Shown piece after piece: positions 25,798-34,659 of a DNA stretch of 64,000 bases. The DNA is from Paenibacillus sp. FSL H8-0332 (GTDB taxonomy: Bacteria > Bacillota > Bacilli > Paenibacillales > Paenibacillaceae), in the NCBI RefSeq assembly GCF_037963835.1, contig NZ_CP150145.1, forward strand, positions 310,001 through 374,000, in the 5' to 3' direction. The position numbers and the translations under genes are program-made. The notes beneath the pieces were generated by a model. The model was not told where the DNA came from, made no database searches, and was given only the letters and a program-made list of their open reading frames with translations. How positions within the stretch are numbered: the first letter of the stretch is position 1; each line of letters starts with the position of its first letter.

Positions 25798-26826
25798 ATG
25801 GAGCAGCAGTGGAAGAAAAGTCTCTATGTCTATGTGGACCAGCTGAATAAGGGGCGGGTTGCACCTGGCGCCGAGCCGCGCCATACCTCGATCAGGGACC
25901 CGCGGTTCCTGGACGAACAGCGGGCGCGTTCCCGCCGGATCGCCCAGTGGTACAGCCGGCGGGGCATTACTCCGCTGCGCGGGGAGACGGGGGTGCGGAC
26001 GCTGCGGACCGTGCGGCAGAATCCTGCCGAGGTGGTCGCCGATGTGGCGCTGCACAGCGCCTTCTATTATGAGAAGGGCGGGATGACGCACCGCGAGGAT
26101 GTGGTGGAGTCGGAGCGCCTGACCTTTGTACGTGAAAAGGACGGCTGGGAGATTGTGAACGTGGAGCGCCGTGTGCCTGAACGGAGTGGAGTGCGCAAGG
26201 TGGTGGAGAAAGATCCGGCTCTGCGTCTCTCGGAGTGGGGGGAGGCTCTGCCCGATCCGCGTCCGTCCCAGCCGCTGCTGAACCGCCGTGTCCTGAAGGG
26301 CGCAAGCGGTGCAAGAGAGGTGCGCTACCGCCGGGAGGAAGCCGCAGCCTATGCCGACCTCTGGTGGAAGGAAGGGAATCCGGAGTTCGAGATTTTCGAG
26401 GTGGACTGCACCAATTATGTCTCCCAATGTCTCTTTGCAGGGGGAGCGCCTATCAACTATACTGGTAAAAGAGAAACGGGCTGGTGGTACAAAGGTTATA
26501 ACGGGGCCCAGGAATGGTGGAGCTTCAGCTGGGCGGTCTCCGACAGCCTGAAGCGTTATCTGAGCGGGAGCCGCAGCAGCGGGCTGCGTGCGGAGGTTGT
26601 CGAGCGGCCGGAGCAGCTTGAGCTGGGCGACATTATTCAGTATGACTGGGATGGCAACGGACATTACCAGCACAGCACGATTGTTACCGCTTTTGATGCG
26701 GGCGGGCTGCCGCTGGTGAATGCGCGGACGGTTAGCAGCCGTCACCGCTTCTGGGATTACAAGGATTCCTACGCCTGGACGGACCGGACGGCTTATCGTT
26801 TTTTTCATATTAATGACTATTTATAG
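25798..26826 (+). CDS. Amidase_6-domain protein (putative Cys/His peptidase-like)
   Basis: 342 residues, no signal peptide; ATG after AAAGGGCGGAG. The N-terminal 180 residues are unassigned (rich in Arg and Glu). The C-terminal part (about 185-342) fits the amidase_6 family: YADLWWKEGNPEFEIFEVDCTN with candidate Cys204, WSFSWAVSDSLKRYL, and DWDGNGHYQHSTIV with candidate His292. Members often act on peptidoglycan or occur as spore-related proteins in Bacillales, but the lack of a signal peptide argues for a cytoplasmic or forespore location. Followed 19 bases later by ddl. Confidence 0.85.
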   Translation: MEQQWKKSLYVYVDQLNKGRVAPGAEPRHTSIRDPRFLDEQRARSRRIAQWYSRRGITPLRGETGVRTLRTVRQNPAEVVADVALHSAFYYEKGGMTHREDVVESERLTFVREKDGWEIVNVERRVPERSGVRKVVEKDPALRLSEWGEALPDPRPSQPLLNRRVLKGASGAREVRYRREEAAAYADLWWKEGNPEFEIFEVDCTNYVSQCLFAGGAPINYTGKRETGWWYKGYNGAQEWWSFSWAVSDSLKRYLSGSRSSGLRAEVVERPEQLELGDIIQYDWDGNGHYQHSTIVTAFDAGGLPLVNARTVSSRHRFWDYKDSYAWTDRTAYRFFHINDYL

Positions 26827-26845
26827 ATCAGAAAGAGGTTAGGGC

Positions 26846-27937
26846 ATGGGGAACGCTAAGACTACCGTAGGACTGGTGTACGGCGGCAAATCCGGAGAGC
26901 ATGAGGTATCGCTGCAGACGGCTTATGCGGTTATGAACGCTTTTGACTACGATAAATATGAGATTATTCCGTTCTATATCTCCAAGCAGGGGGTATGGAA
27001 GGTTGGTGCAGTGCTGGAGGCTCCCTTCCCCGCGATTGAGCAGCTTAAGCTCTCCGGGGTGGCCGGAGATATGGGCACGGCCCTGAATGCCTTGTTCAGC
27101 GGGCTTAGCGGAGGCGAGCAGGTTATAGACGTCATGTTCCCGCTGCTGCACGGCACGAACGGCGAGGACGGCACCATTCAGGGGCTGTTCGAGATGGCGA
27201 ATATCCCGTACATCGGCGCAGGCGTGCTGGCTTCATCGGCGGGCATGGATAAGGTGGTCATGAAGAAGCTGTTCGGTGAGGCGGGGCTGGAGCAATGTGA
27301 CTATTGCTATTTCAATGCCGCGAACTGGAGACAACGCAAGCACGAGCTGATTGTAGATCTAGAGGATAAGCTGGGATATCCGGTTTTCGTCAAGCCTGCT
27401 AATCTGGGCTCCAGCGTAGGAATCTCCAAGGCCAACGATAAGGAAAGTCTGATCAAGGCTGTGGATTATGCCTTCCGCTATGACACGAAGGTGATCATTG
27501 AGGAATTCGTGGATGCGCGCGAAGTGGAGGTGGCCGTACTCGGCAATGAGGAGCCGGAGGCTTCGGTTCCGGGTGAAATCGTCTCTTCTGGTGAATATTA
27601 TGATTATGCGGCCAAGTACACGGACGGTAAATCACAGATGCTGATTCCGGCACCTGTCGATCCTGAGGTAGCGGACCGTCTGCGCGAGTCGGCTATACTG
27701 GCCTTCAAGGCTATTGAGGGCAGCGGAATTACCCGGGCCGACTTCTTCCTGCGGAAGTCTGACGGCAAGATTCTTATTAATGAAGTGAATACCATGCCTG
27801 GCTTCACCCCGTTCAGCATGTATCCGCTGCTGTGGCGTGAGACCGGTGTGTCCTATAAAGCGCTGCTGGACCGTATGATCGGGCTGGCGCTGGAGCGTTA
27901 CCGGTTCAGACAGGGCCTGAAGTACGATAATGAATAA
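26846..27937 (+). CDS. ddl: D-alanine--D-alanine ligase
   Basis: Makes the D-Ala-D-Ala dipeptide for peptidoglycan; ATP-grasp enzyme. 363 residues. Motifs: GGKSGEHEVSLQTA at the N-terminus, PLLHGTNGEDGTIQGLFE, PVFVKPANLGSSVGISKA, and at the C-terminus FLRKSDGKILINEVNTMPGFT. The Phe/Tyr specificity position is not judged here. The ATG follows AAAGAGG. It comes directly after the amidase gene and may share its transcript. Confidence 0.97.
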   Translation: MGNAKTTVGLVYGGKSGEHEVSLQTAYAVMNAFDYDKYEIIPFYISKQGVWKVGAVLEAPFPAIEQLKLSGVAGDMGTALNALFSGLSGGEQVIDVMFPLLHGTNGEDGTIQGLFEMANIPYIGAGVLASSAGMDKVVMKKLFGEAGLEQCDYCYFNAANWRQRKHELIVDLEDKLGYPVFVKPANLGSSVGISKANDKESLIKAVDYAFRYDTKVIIEEFVDAREVEVAVLGNEEPEASVPGEIVSSGEYYDYAAKYTDGKSQMLIPAPVDPEVADRLRESAILAFKAIEGSGITRADFFLRKSDGKILINEVNTMPGFTPFSMYPLLWRETGVSYKALLDRMIGLALERYRFRQGLKYDNE

Positions 27938-27984
27938 ACCACGGTGATCGGCGGGAGCATTCCGGCCGGGAAGGAGAGAGAAGC

Positions 27985-28302
27985 ATGGGGTTTCAATCAG
28001 AATTCAATTCGGTGTGCAAGTTCAAGAATGAGCAGGAGCTGTACGAACTGCTGGAGTACGGACGTACCAAGATGGTGAAGCAGGGCTTCCGTGTCTATCC
28101 GACCGGTCAGAAGGTCATCGCCTATAATCCGCAGAATGTTGCGGTGGCGATTGTCAAAATTTCCGCGTCGATTGCAGAAATTAATTTTCAGGGCAACGAA
28201 GTTACGGCGGTGGAAATGGATCTGGTCCGTAAGCTGAATGAGGAAGAGTCACGTGTACAGACGGCTCTTGCCTACGAGATGTTCTTCGGGGAAGAGGGAT
28301 GA
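27985..28302 (+). CDS. Small conserved-looking protein overlapping uvsE
   Basis: 105 residues, ATG after AAGGAGAGAG. No signal peptide or membrane segment. The sequence MGFQSEFNSVCKFKNEQELYELLEYGRTKMVKQG is followed by beta-rich segments (GFRVYPTGQKVIAYNPQNVAVAIVKISAS), giving a small alpha/beta fold. I do not recognise the family. The last bases overlap the start of uvsE (ATGA), so the two are translationally coupled. This suggests a partner of the UV-damage endonuclease or simply a ribosome-delivery leader gene. It is certainly a coding region by ribosome site, spacing and codon pattern. Confidence 0.8.
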   Translation: MGFQSEFNSVCKFKNEQELYELLEYGRTKMVKQGFRVYPTGQKVIAYNPQNVAVAIVKISASIAEINFQGNEVTAVEMDLVRKLNEEESRVQTALAYEMFFGEEG

Positions 28303-29306
28303 TTGTCCGCTTCGGCTATGTCGCCATGTCTACGGTGATCCCGGACTGCTCTCCCTCCAAAACGATGACTATGGCAACCTTCAACAAGCTGGGCGACCGG
28401 GAAGCGGGCCTTCGCAAGCTGGAATCCATCGCCCGGATGAATCTGCATAATACGCTCCGTCTGCTGAAGCATAATGTCGGCTCGGATATTAAGGTCTACA
28501 GGCTTACTTCCAAGCTTGTTCCGCTGGCAACCCATCCTGATCTCGCAGACTGGAATCCCCTCGCTGCTCTTGCGGAGGAATTCGCAGAGGTGGGCAGCTA
28601 TGTGAAGAAGCACGGGCTGCGCGTCAGCTTCCACCCGGATCACTTCACGGTGCTGAGCACACCGCGGCCGGAGGTGCTTGTAAGCTCCATCCGCGATCTG
28701 CAGCATCATACGGACATGCTCGAAGCGATGGGTCTGCCGGCGACGGCTAAGAGCAATATCCATATTGGCGGTGCTTACGGGGACAAGCCTCTGTCTGCGC
28801 AGCGCTTCTGTGAGCAATGCTCCGCACTGCCGCTTGCGCTTAGAGAGCGAATGACACTGGAGAACGACGACAAGACGTTCAACGCGGTAGAGACGTTGGA
28901 GGTCTGCCGCAGGATGGAGCTGCCGATGGTGCTGGATATCCATCACCAATGGGTCAACAATGAGGGCGAGCTTCCGTGGGAGCTGTGGCCGGAGATCCGG
29001 AAGACATGGACAAGCCCCCTGGCGCTGAAGGATGTGCTGCCCGGCGGGCAGCTGCCGCCGAAGATTCATGTGTCCAGCCCGCGCAGCCCGTCTGATCCGC
29101 GCAGCCATGCCGATGGCGTAGAGCCGGCACCGCTGGTCGCTTTTCTGAAACGGATTGCTGCGGATACTCCGGCTGTAGATGTGATGATTGAGGCGAAGCT
29201 CAAGGATGGCGCCTTGTTTGGTCTGATGGAGGAGATGAAGGGACTGGCTGAGGGCGGGAATGGAATTATGGTACTAAACGGAGCCAGCGTGAATATAGAA
29301 CCATAA
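28299..29306 (+). CDS. uvsE: UV damage endonuclease
   Basis: Metal-dependent endonuclease (UVDE/UvsE) that nicks 5' of UV photoproducts, an alternative excision route. 335 residues forming a TIM barrel. Motifs: RFGYVAMSTVIPDCSPSKTMT, RLTSKLVPLATHPDL, the metal-binding SFHPDHFTVLSTP, NIHIGGAYGDK, MTLENDDKTF, and VLDIHHQWVN. Spore-formers typically keep this enzyme for UV resistance. Translation is coupled to the small upstream gene by a 4-base overlap. Confidence 0.96.
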   Translation: MIVRFGYVAMSTVIPDCSPSKTMTMATFNKLGDREAGLRKLESIARMNLHNTLRLLKHNVGSDIKVYRLTSKLVPLATHPDLADWNPLAALAEEFAEVGSYVKKHGLRVSFHPDHFTVLSTPRPEVLVSSIRDLQHHTDMLEAMGLPATAKSNIHIGGAYGDKPLSAQRFCEQCSALPLALRERMTLENDDKTFNAVETLEVCRRMELPMVLDIHHQWVNNEGELPWELWPEIRKTWTSPLALKDVLPGGQLPPKIHVSSPRSPSDPRSHADGVEPAPLVAFLKRIAADTPAVDVMIEAKLKDGALFGLMEEMKGLAEGGNGIMVLNGASVNIEP

Positions 29307-29487
29307 CTGGCAAAAAACATGACGGTTAGGCCTTGTAACGGCGTCAGTCATGACTTGATAAGTCGGCTGAAATGAGTTACGTTGGAAGAAAGTTGAGCAG
29401 TCATGTTCTAAGGCAGTGAAATGGGTATCCTGCGGAAACAGCGTTCCTAGGGAGAACAATCATGCTCAAAGAAAGCGGAGTGAAGAG

Positions 29488-30375
29488 ATGAGTCCTGTAA
29501 GTCCTGATAACCGAAATGAACGGGAGCCCTATGTAGTTACAAGCAAGGGACATACGGCGGCAGCCATCAATGCTGCGGCCAAAGCGGGGGAATGGATCAA
29601 GAGCAGACAAGGCCAGGTGAAGGAGCTGGGCAGCAAGACATCGGCCCAGGATCTGGTCACGGAGGTCGATAAAGGTGTGGAGCAAATGATCCGCCGGCTG
29701 ATCCTGACCCATTATCCCGACCATGCCATCCTTGGCGAGGAGGGTGTTCTGCCCGGTGCGGATGCACTGACGGCCGCCTTAGATGAAGCGCGGGAACATG
29801 ATTATCTGTGGATTGTCGATCCAATAGACGGCACAACCAATTTCGTGCACGGCTTCCCGTTCTATTGCGTGTCGATTGCTCTGGTGGTCAAGGGCGAGCT
29901 TACGGTAGGCGTGATCTATGATCCGACCCGGGACGAGATGTTCGTAGCCGAGAAGGGAAAAGGCGCATACATGCACGGGATTCCTACGAAGGTATCAGCG
30001 GAGACACTGCCGGGCAACAGCCTGATTGCCATGGGCTTCCCGCCGGACCGTGTGGTGGCTCAGCCGGCGAATATGGCCGGGCTGCAGCAGATTCTGCCAC
30101 AGGTTCGCGGCATTCGTGCCGGCGGCTCGGCAGCACTGCATCTGGCTTATGTTGCTGCCGGACGAGTGGATGGGTATTGGGAGGTTGGGCTAAGTCCCTG
30201 GGACTGCGCGGCCGGAGTACTGCTGGTGTTGGAATCCGGCGGTAAGGTCACGGATACGCAGGGCGATCCCTATGATATTAGTACACGCCATGTAGTCGCA
30301 AGCAATGGACGAATCCATGATTATCTGGTAACTTCCTTGCAGGCCGCAGATGCCACAGGCTTCAAGAAGCAGTAG
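29488..30375 (+). CDS. Inositol monophosphatase-family phosphatase
   Basis: 295 residues from the ATG at 29488 (MSPVSPDNRN). Mg-dependent lithium-sensitive phosphatase fold. Metal ligands: ILGEEG with E84/E85, and VDPIDGTTNFVHGFP with D111 and D114; the second set is WDCAAGVLLVLESGG near the C-terminus. The physiological substrate may be inositol monophosphate, NADP, PAP or fructose bisphosphate; the sequence does not decide. The ribosome site is weak (AAGCGGAG). Another gene starts 17 bases after the stop. Confidence 0.93.
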   Translation: MSPVSPDNRNEREPYVVTSKGHTAAAINAAAKAGEWIKSRQGQVKELGSKTSAQDLVTEVDKGVEQMIRRLILTHYPDHAILGEEGVLPGADALTAALDEAREHDYLWIVDPIDGTTNFVHGFPFYCVSIALVVKGELTVGVIYDPTRDEMFVAEKGKGAYMHGIPTKVSAETLPGNSLIAMGFPPDRVVAQPANMAGLQQILPQVRGIRAGGSAALHLAYVAAGRVDGYWEVGLSPWDCAAGVLLVLESGGKVTDTQGDPYDISTRHVVASNGRIHDYLVTSLQAADATGFKKQ

Positions 30376-30391
30376 GAGGGCTTACATTGTT

Positions 30392-30682
30392 ATGAATGAG
30401 AATGATGATCTGGAGCGTAGGCTAAGTGAGCTTCTGGAGGACGGCGAGATGGAGCAGGCGGACCGGCAGGCCAAGGAGATCCGTCAGATTTCGCCCAAGT
30501 ATGAGATTCGCATACAGACTACGCTCGATCCTATAGTCGAAGAGACGCTTCGTTACCGCAAAATCGCCTATGAGCTGGATGACCGGTATGATAAATATGT
30601 GAAGCGCTCAGGCCAGGCAAGCGGTCCGCCAAGCACTGGCGGCCAGAAGAAATCTTCAGAATCCGGCAGCGGAGAGCAATAA
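30392..30682 (+). CDS. Small charged protein of unknown function
   Basis: 96 residues from ATG 30392, with TAGGAGGG 11 bases upstream. Highly charged and helical (LERRLSELLEDGEMEQADRQ, then RQISPKYEIRIQ), with a Gly/Ser/Pro-rich tail. No signal peptide or membrane segment. I do not recognise the family. It is probably co-transcribed with the upstream phosphatase, as only the terminator at 30701 follows. Confidence 0.7.
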   Translation: MNENDDLERRLSELLEDGEMEQADRQAKEIRQISPKYEIRIQTTLDPIVEETLRYRKIAYELDDRYDKYVKRSGQASGPPSTGGQKKSSESGSGEQ

Positions 30683-30700
30683 GCTGCTGTTATCCACAGG

Positions 30701-30736
30701 AGCGGTTTTCCGAATCATCGGGAGACCGCTCTTTTT
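30701..30736 (+). terminator. Terminator after the phosphatase pair
   Basis: Stem AGCGGTTTTCCG with CGGGAGACCGCT, 6-base loop, then CTTTTT. It starts 18 bases after the small charged protein's stop. Confidence 0.85.
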
Positions 30737-30769
30737 GTGCAAAGATAAGCCGCTGAAGCGCTACCGACT

Positions 30770-30896
30770 CAAGTGGAAACGGCGTTGCCTTCCTTTTAAA
30801 GGACGGTACCGTTTCAGCGAGAAATAGAAGGATCATTTATAGCGTGAAACATATAATTCTTATATTTATAAAAAGACGGCAAAGCTGTTTCCACAG
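30770..30896 (+). repeat. Dispersed intergenic repeat, copy B (most complete)
   Basis: About 125 bases. The first 100 match copy A at 10377 closely: the core from TGGAAACGGC to GAAATAGAAGGAT has only a few differences. The right end (GGCAAAGCTGTTTCCAC, 30879-30895) is an imperfect inverted copy of the left end (GTGGAAACGGCGTTGCC), so the element has terminal inverted repeats, as small non-autonomous transposon relatives (MITEs) do. It lies between a terminator and the GDSL gene. No transposase is present. Confidence 0.85.
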
Positions 30897-30946
30897 GAGC
30901 TGGGCGGGATGTTAGAATAGAATTATATTAATTTAGGAGGAATACG

Positions 30947-32239
30947 ATGCTGAAGACATGGAGAAGGTTAATATCAGCTTCTGCTAGCGGACTGCTGTTG
31001 TTCACCGTATTAATCAATGTGCATGCAGGTCCGGCGGATGCCGCAGCGGCAGCCGTGGCGCAAGGAACAGAGCAGGATGTCTTTCGCATCGTGGCACTTG
31101 GAGATTCCATTACTGCCGGGTATGAGCCAGGGATGACTGATCCCAGCGTGAAGCCGTACGGATATGCTGAGAGATTACTGGAGCAAGGCTGGTATCACGG
31201 CAGAAGTGAGCTTAAGAATTACGGCATCTTGGGCCTTAGGTCAGCGGGACTGCTTCAATATACGGGAGCTATTAAGGACAATGCGGCCATTACGCCGGAG
31301 GCTATTCAGCCGGGGCTGTCTGATCCGCGTATCGGACAGTTTGCTGCTCTGGCCCCGCAGATTAGAACGGAGCTCGCTGCGGCGGATCTGATTACCATTA
31401 CCATCGGCGGCAATGATGTCAGCAGCCTGTTCTTGAATTACAAGACGCTGACCGATGCTGATTTCGCATCCCAGCTTGAGGAGCGTCTGACGGAATACAA
31501 CATGAATGTAACAGCGCTGCTGAAGAATATCCGGGAAGTGAATCCGCAGGCAACCATTCTGCTGGCCGACCAGTATCAGCCTGCTCCGCGAATCGCCCTG
31601 GGGGCTTCGTATGACAAGCTGATGAATGCGGCTGCACAGTTCACCATCGCGGCGGAGAATATCGCGGCTACCCTGAACCAGGCAGGTGCTCCTCTGAAGG
31701 TGGCTCATGTAGCCGCAAAGTTCGCCGGGGTAGAGGGATCGCTTACCCATATCATCGGGGCCGGGGCGGCAGACTTCCATCCTACGCAGCTTGGATATGA
31801 ACGGATTGCCACTGTATTCGCTGAACTGCAATGGGGGGAATACCGTATGCCGGCAGTAACGGCGATGGCTTCAGAGACGGCGCCAATGTCCATCGTGGTG
31901 AAGGGGAAGGAACTGAATACGCCTAATAAGCCGATTCTGAAGAACGGGCAGAATTTTCTGGCGCTGAAGGATATTCTGAATGCGGCCTCGGCAACAGGCA
32001 AATGGGATAACAAAACCTCCAGTGCGACCGTAACTTACGGCGGAAGAACGGTAGTTATTACGATCGGCTCGAAAACTATGAAGGTTAACGGTGCGGATGT
32101 GGCGATCGATACCCCGGCATTTCTTCAAAAGGTTGGCAAAGAGGATAAAACCTATCTTCCGCTCGCCGCCCTCGCTACCGGTCTTGGTTTCGATGTGAAT
32201 TACAGCAGTAAGCTGCGTACAGCCTTCATTAACCCATAA
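30947..32239 (+). CDS. Secreted GDSL/SGNH esterase with C-terminal stalk domain
   Basis: 430 residues, ATG after AGGAGGAA. A signal peptide ends near residue 33. The SGNH hydrolase domain (about 45-305): block I ALGDSITAGYEP with nucleophile S54, block III ITIGGNDVSS, and block V DFHPTQLGYERIA. The last 110 residues are a stalk domain of the copper amine oxidase N-terminal-like type (GQNFLALKDILNAASATGKW, then KTYLPLAALATGLGF). It is probably an esterase or lipase acting on wall or extracellular glycan, held outside the cell by the stalk domain. Confidence 0.92.
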   Translation: MLKTWRRLISASASGLLLFTVLINVHAGPADAAAAAVAQGTEQDVFRIVALGDSITAGYEPGMTDPSVKPYGYAERLLEQGWYHGRSELKNYGILGLRSAGLLQYTGAIKDNAAITPEAIQPGLSDPRIGQFAALAPQIRTELAAADLITITIGGNDVSSLFLNYKTLTDADFASQLEERLTEYNMNVTALLKNIREVNPQATILLADQYQPAPRIALGASYDKLMNAAAQFTIAAENIAATLNQAGAPLKVAHVAAKFAGVEGSLTHIIGAGAADFHPTQLGYERIATVFAELQWGEYRMPAVTAMASETAPMSIVVKGKELNTPNKPILKNGQNFLALKDILNAASATGKWDNKTSSATVTYGGRTVVITIGSKTMKVNGADVAIDTPAFLQKVGKEDKTYLPLAALATGLGFDVNYSSKLRTAFINP

Positions 32240-32305
32240 TCAAGCATAATTTAACCATGTGCAGTATCAAATCAGACCCGTAACGGAAAAGGTGGATGAA
32301 TCCAG

Positions 32306-32908
32306 TTGTCTAGTACAAAATTTAATGCTGAGTATATCATCTTGATGGATGATATCGTACGGGAAGGCGACCCTGTACTGCGTGCGGTAACGGAACCCGT
32401 ACATTTGCCGCTGCAGGAGGAGGACCGCGGTGCGCTGAAGAGCATGATGCAGTTCCTGAAAAATAGTCAGGATGCCGAGATGTCTGCCAAGTATAAACTG
32501 CGTTCAGGAGTGGGCTTATCCGCCAATCAGATCGGACTATCGAAGCGGATGTTTGTCATGTATTTGAAGGACGATAATGGCAAGAATGTGGAATATACCT
32601 GGGTGAATCCCAAGATCATCAGCCATTCGATGGCAATGGTCTATCTGCCGGAGAGCGAAGGCTGCCTGTCTGTTGACCGGCCGGTGCACGGATTCGTACC
32701 GCGTTATGAGTCTGTGAAGGTCAGGGGCTTTGATCTGAACGGCGAGGTGATTACCCAGAAATTCAAGGGCTATCAGGCCATCATCATCCAGCATGAGATG
32801 GATCACCTGGACGGAATGATGTTCTATGACCGGATCAATCCGCAGAACCCGTTCAAGCTTCCGCAGGATGTAGAGATCCGCAGTCTCTATGAGCAGAAGG
32901 GCAAGTAG
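32306..32908 (+). CDS. def: Peptide deformylase
   Basis: Removes the formyl group from new proteins; Fe/Zn metalloenzyme. The three signatures are GVGLSANQIG, EGCLSVD and QHEMDHLDG, as in the longer type-2 Bacillus DefB group. Family alignment from memory starts at MDDIVREGDP (ATG 32345). However, AAAGGTGG is well placed for the TTG at 32306, giving a 13-residue extension, while 32345 has no clear ribosome site. I give the TTG start (200 residues) with that doubt. The next gene begins 2 bases after the stop. Confidence 0.93.
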   Translation: MSSTKFNAEYIILMDDIVREGDPVLRAVTEPVHLPLQEEDRGALKSMMQFLKNSQDAEMSAKYKLRSGVGLSANQIGLSKRMFVMYLKDDNGKNVEYTWVNPKIISHSMAMVYLPESEGCLSVDRPVHGFVPRYESVKVRGFDLNGEVITQKFKGYQAIIIQHEMDHLDGMMFYDRINPQNPFKLPQDVEIRSLYEQKGK

Positions 32909-32910
32909 CG

Positions 32911-33162
32911 GTGGATATGAATATTGAGGGATTACCGTTGACCCTTCTCTACACAGGGTTGGCCTTCGTCATCGCCCTGGTGTTCATCTACAGGATGAGA
33001 CAAGGAACCTTTCACAAGCACCTGATGTCCGAAGCAGCTATCGTAATAAGCTATATAGTGGTCGCCTTCACAGGCGGGAGCATGCCGCTGGCCGTAAGGT
33101 TGGTGACACCGCTTGTGGTGGCGGCGTTGTTTGTGTATGGGCGTTACTCAGATGAATCTTAA
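32911..33162 (+). CDS. Small two- or three-helix membrane protein
   Basis: 83 residues. Starts at GTG 32911 or ATG 32917. Hydrophobic segments are near residues 8-26, 40-57 and 60-75 (PLAVRLVTPLVVAALFVYG). No recognisable family. Placed immediately behind def (2 bases) and ahead of a bidirectional terminator, so it is the last gene of the def transcript. Function unknown. Confidence 0.65.
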   Translation: MDMNIEGLPLTLLYTGLAFVIALVFIYRMRQGTFHKHLMSEAAIVISYIVVAFTGGSMPLAVRLVTPLVVAALFVYGRYSDES

Positions 33163-33177
33163 TCTTAACTAAGCAAA

Positions 33178-33219
33178 AGGCTGCCCCAGGAAGTCATTAT
33201 CTGACTCTTGGGACAGCCT
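33178..33219. terminator. Bidirectional terminator def operon / hemL
   Basis: Stem AGGCTGCCCCAGGAAGTCA with TGACTCTTGGGACAGCCT. The plus side is followed by ATTCTT, the minus side by TTTTGC. It lies between the converging small membrane protein gene and hemL. Confidence 0.75.
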
Positions 33220-33237
33220 ATTCTTATAGTTGAGCGA

Positions 33238-34554
33238 TTACTTCTCCGCAGCCATTGCCGCGAACGAAGCCTCTGCCGCCTCCAGGGTGAGGTCGATGTC
33301 AGCGTCCGTGTGGGCTGTGGTCAGGAACCACGCCTCATATTTGGACGGGGCCAGGTTGATGCCCCGGCTCAGCATGTGCCGGAAGAAGCTGGCGAACATT
33401 TCACCGTCGGTATCCTGCGCCTCTTCATAATTCGTAATAGGATGGCTGCAGAAATGCGTGGAGAATGCGCCGCGAATCCGGTTGATGGTGAGCGGAATGC
33501 CGTGACGGTCAGCGGATGCCTGAAGTCCTTCGGTCAGGCGGATGGCCAGCCGCTCCATCTCGTCATAGACGCCTTCCGCGCTAAGCACCTCCAGGCAGGC
33601 AATCCCTGCCGAGATCGAAGCGGGGTTACCGGCCATCGTGCCGGCCTGATACGCAGGACCGAGCGGAGCGACCTGCTCCATGACATGCTTGCGGCCGCCG
33701 TAAGCACCGATGGGCAGCCCGCCGCCGATGATTTTGCCCAGGGCCGTAAGATCGGGAATAATCTCCTCATGCCCGGCAAGACCGGCATAGGTCTGTGTGG
33801 AGCCATAGTGGAAACGGAAGGCGGTGATTACTTCATCATAGATAACCAGGGAGCCGTTCTCATGCGTCAGCTTACACAGGCCTTGCAGGAAGCCGGGGTG
33901 CGGCATCACCATACCGAAGTTGCCGACAATCGGCTCAACCATCACGGCAGCCACATCCTGGCCCCATTTCTCCAGCGCTTTACGCAGGGCGTCCAGATCA
34001 TTGAAGGGAACGGTAATGACCTCCTGGGCGATGCTGGCCGGAACGCCTGCGCTGTCCGGGATACCCAGTGTCGATGGACCTGAACCTGCGGCTACAAGCA
34101 CAAGATCAGAGTGGCCGTGATAACAACCGGCGAATTTGATGATTTTGCTGCGCTTGGTGTAGGCGCGGGCGACGCGGATGGTCGTCATGACGGCTTCTGT
34201 ACCGGAGTTGACGAAGCGTACCTTGTCCATCGAGGGAATAGCTTCCTTCAGCATCTTGGCCAGCTTGATCTCAAGCCGGGTTGGCGTTCCGTAGAGCAGT
34301 CCGTTCTGCGCGGCCTCAGTAATAGCGGCGGTGATATGAGGGTGGGCATGTCCGGTAATGATCGGGCCATAGGCGGCCAGATAATCAATATATTCATTGC
34401 CGTCCTCATCCCAAAAGCGTGAGCCTCCGGCGCGTTTCATGAAGACAGGGGCGCCTCCGCCCACGGCCTTGAAGGAGCGGGAGGGGCTGTTCACGCCTCC
34501 GACAATATGCTGTAGAGCTTCCTCGTATAACTGTTCTGATGTGCTGCGGTTCAT
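33238..34554 (-). CDS. hemL: Glutamate-1-semialdehyde 2,1-aminomutase
   Basis: PLP enzyme making 5-aminolevulinate in the C5 heme pathway. 438 residues from ATG 34554 ([13 protein letters not shown]), with AAAGGA about 10 bases upstream. Motifs: [42 protein letters not shown], and the PLP-lysine segment [19 protein letters not shown]. It stands alone here, away from other hem genes, so it is possibly the second GSA paralogue (GsaB-like) common in Bacillales. Confidence 0.96.
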   Translation of the reverse strand: MNRSTSEQLYEEALQHIVGGVNSPSRSFKAVGGGAPVFMKRAGGSRFWDEDGNEYIDYLAAYGPIITGHAHPHITAAITEAAQNGLLYGTPTRLEIKLAKMLKEAIPSMDKVRFVNSGTEAVMTTIRVARAYTKRSKIIKFAGCYHGHSDLVLVAAGSGPSTLGIPDSAGVPASIAQEVITVPFNDLDALRKALEKWGQDVAAVMVEPIVGNFGMVMPHPGFLQGLCKLTHENGSLVIYDEVITAFRFHYGSTQTYAGLAGHEEIIPDLTALGKIIGGGLPIGAYGGRKHVMEQVAPLGPAYQAGTMAGNPASISAGIACLEVLSAEGVYDEMERLAIRLTEGLQASADRHGIPLTINRIRGAFSTHFCSHPITNYEEAQDTDGEMFASFFRHMLSRGINLAPSKYEAWFLTTAHTDADIDLTLEAAEASFAAMAAEK

Positions 34555-34659
34555 AGGTAATGTTCCTTTCTTCTTGGCTTGCGCCCATGGGAAAGGGCGA
34601 ACCGCGGCTGATTCCCGCTGTCCGCCCGCCCCGTGTGCCAAGCATGGTTATATTGGAGT

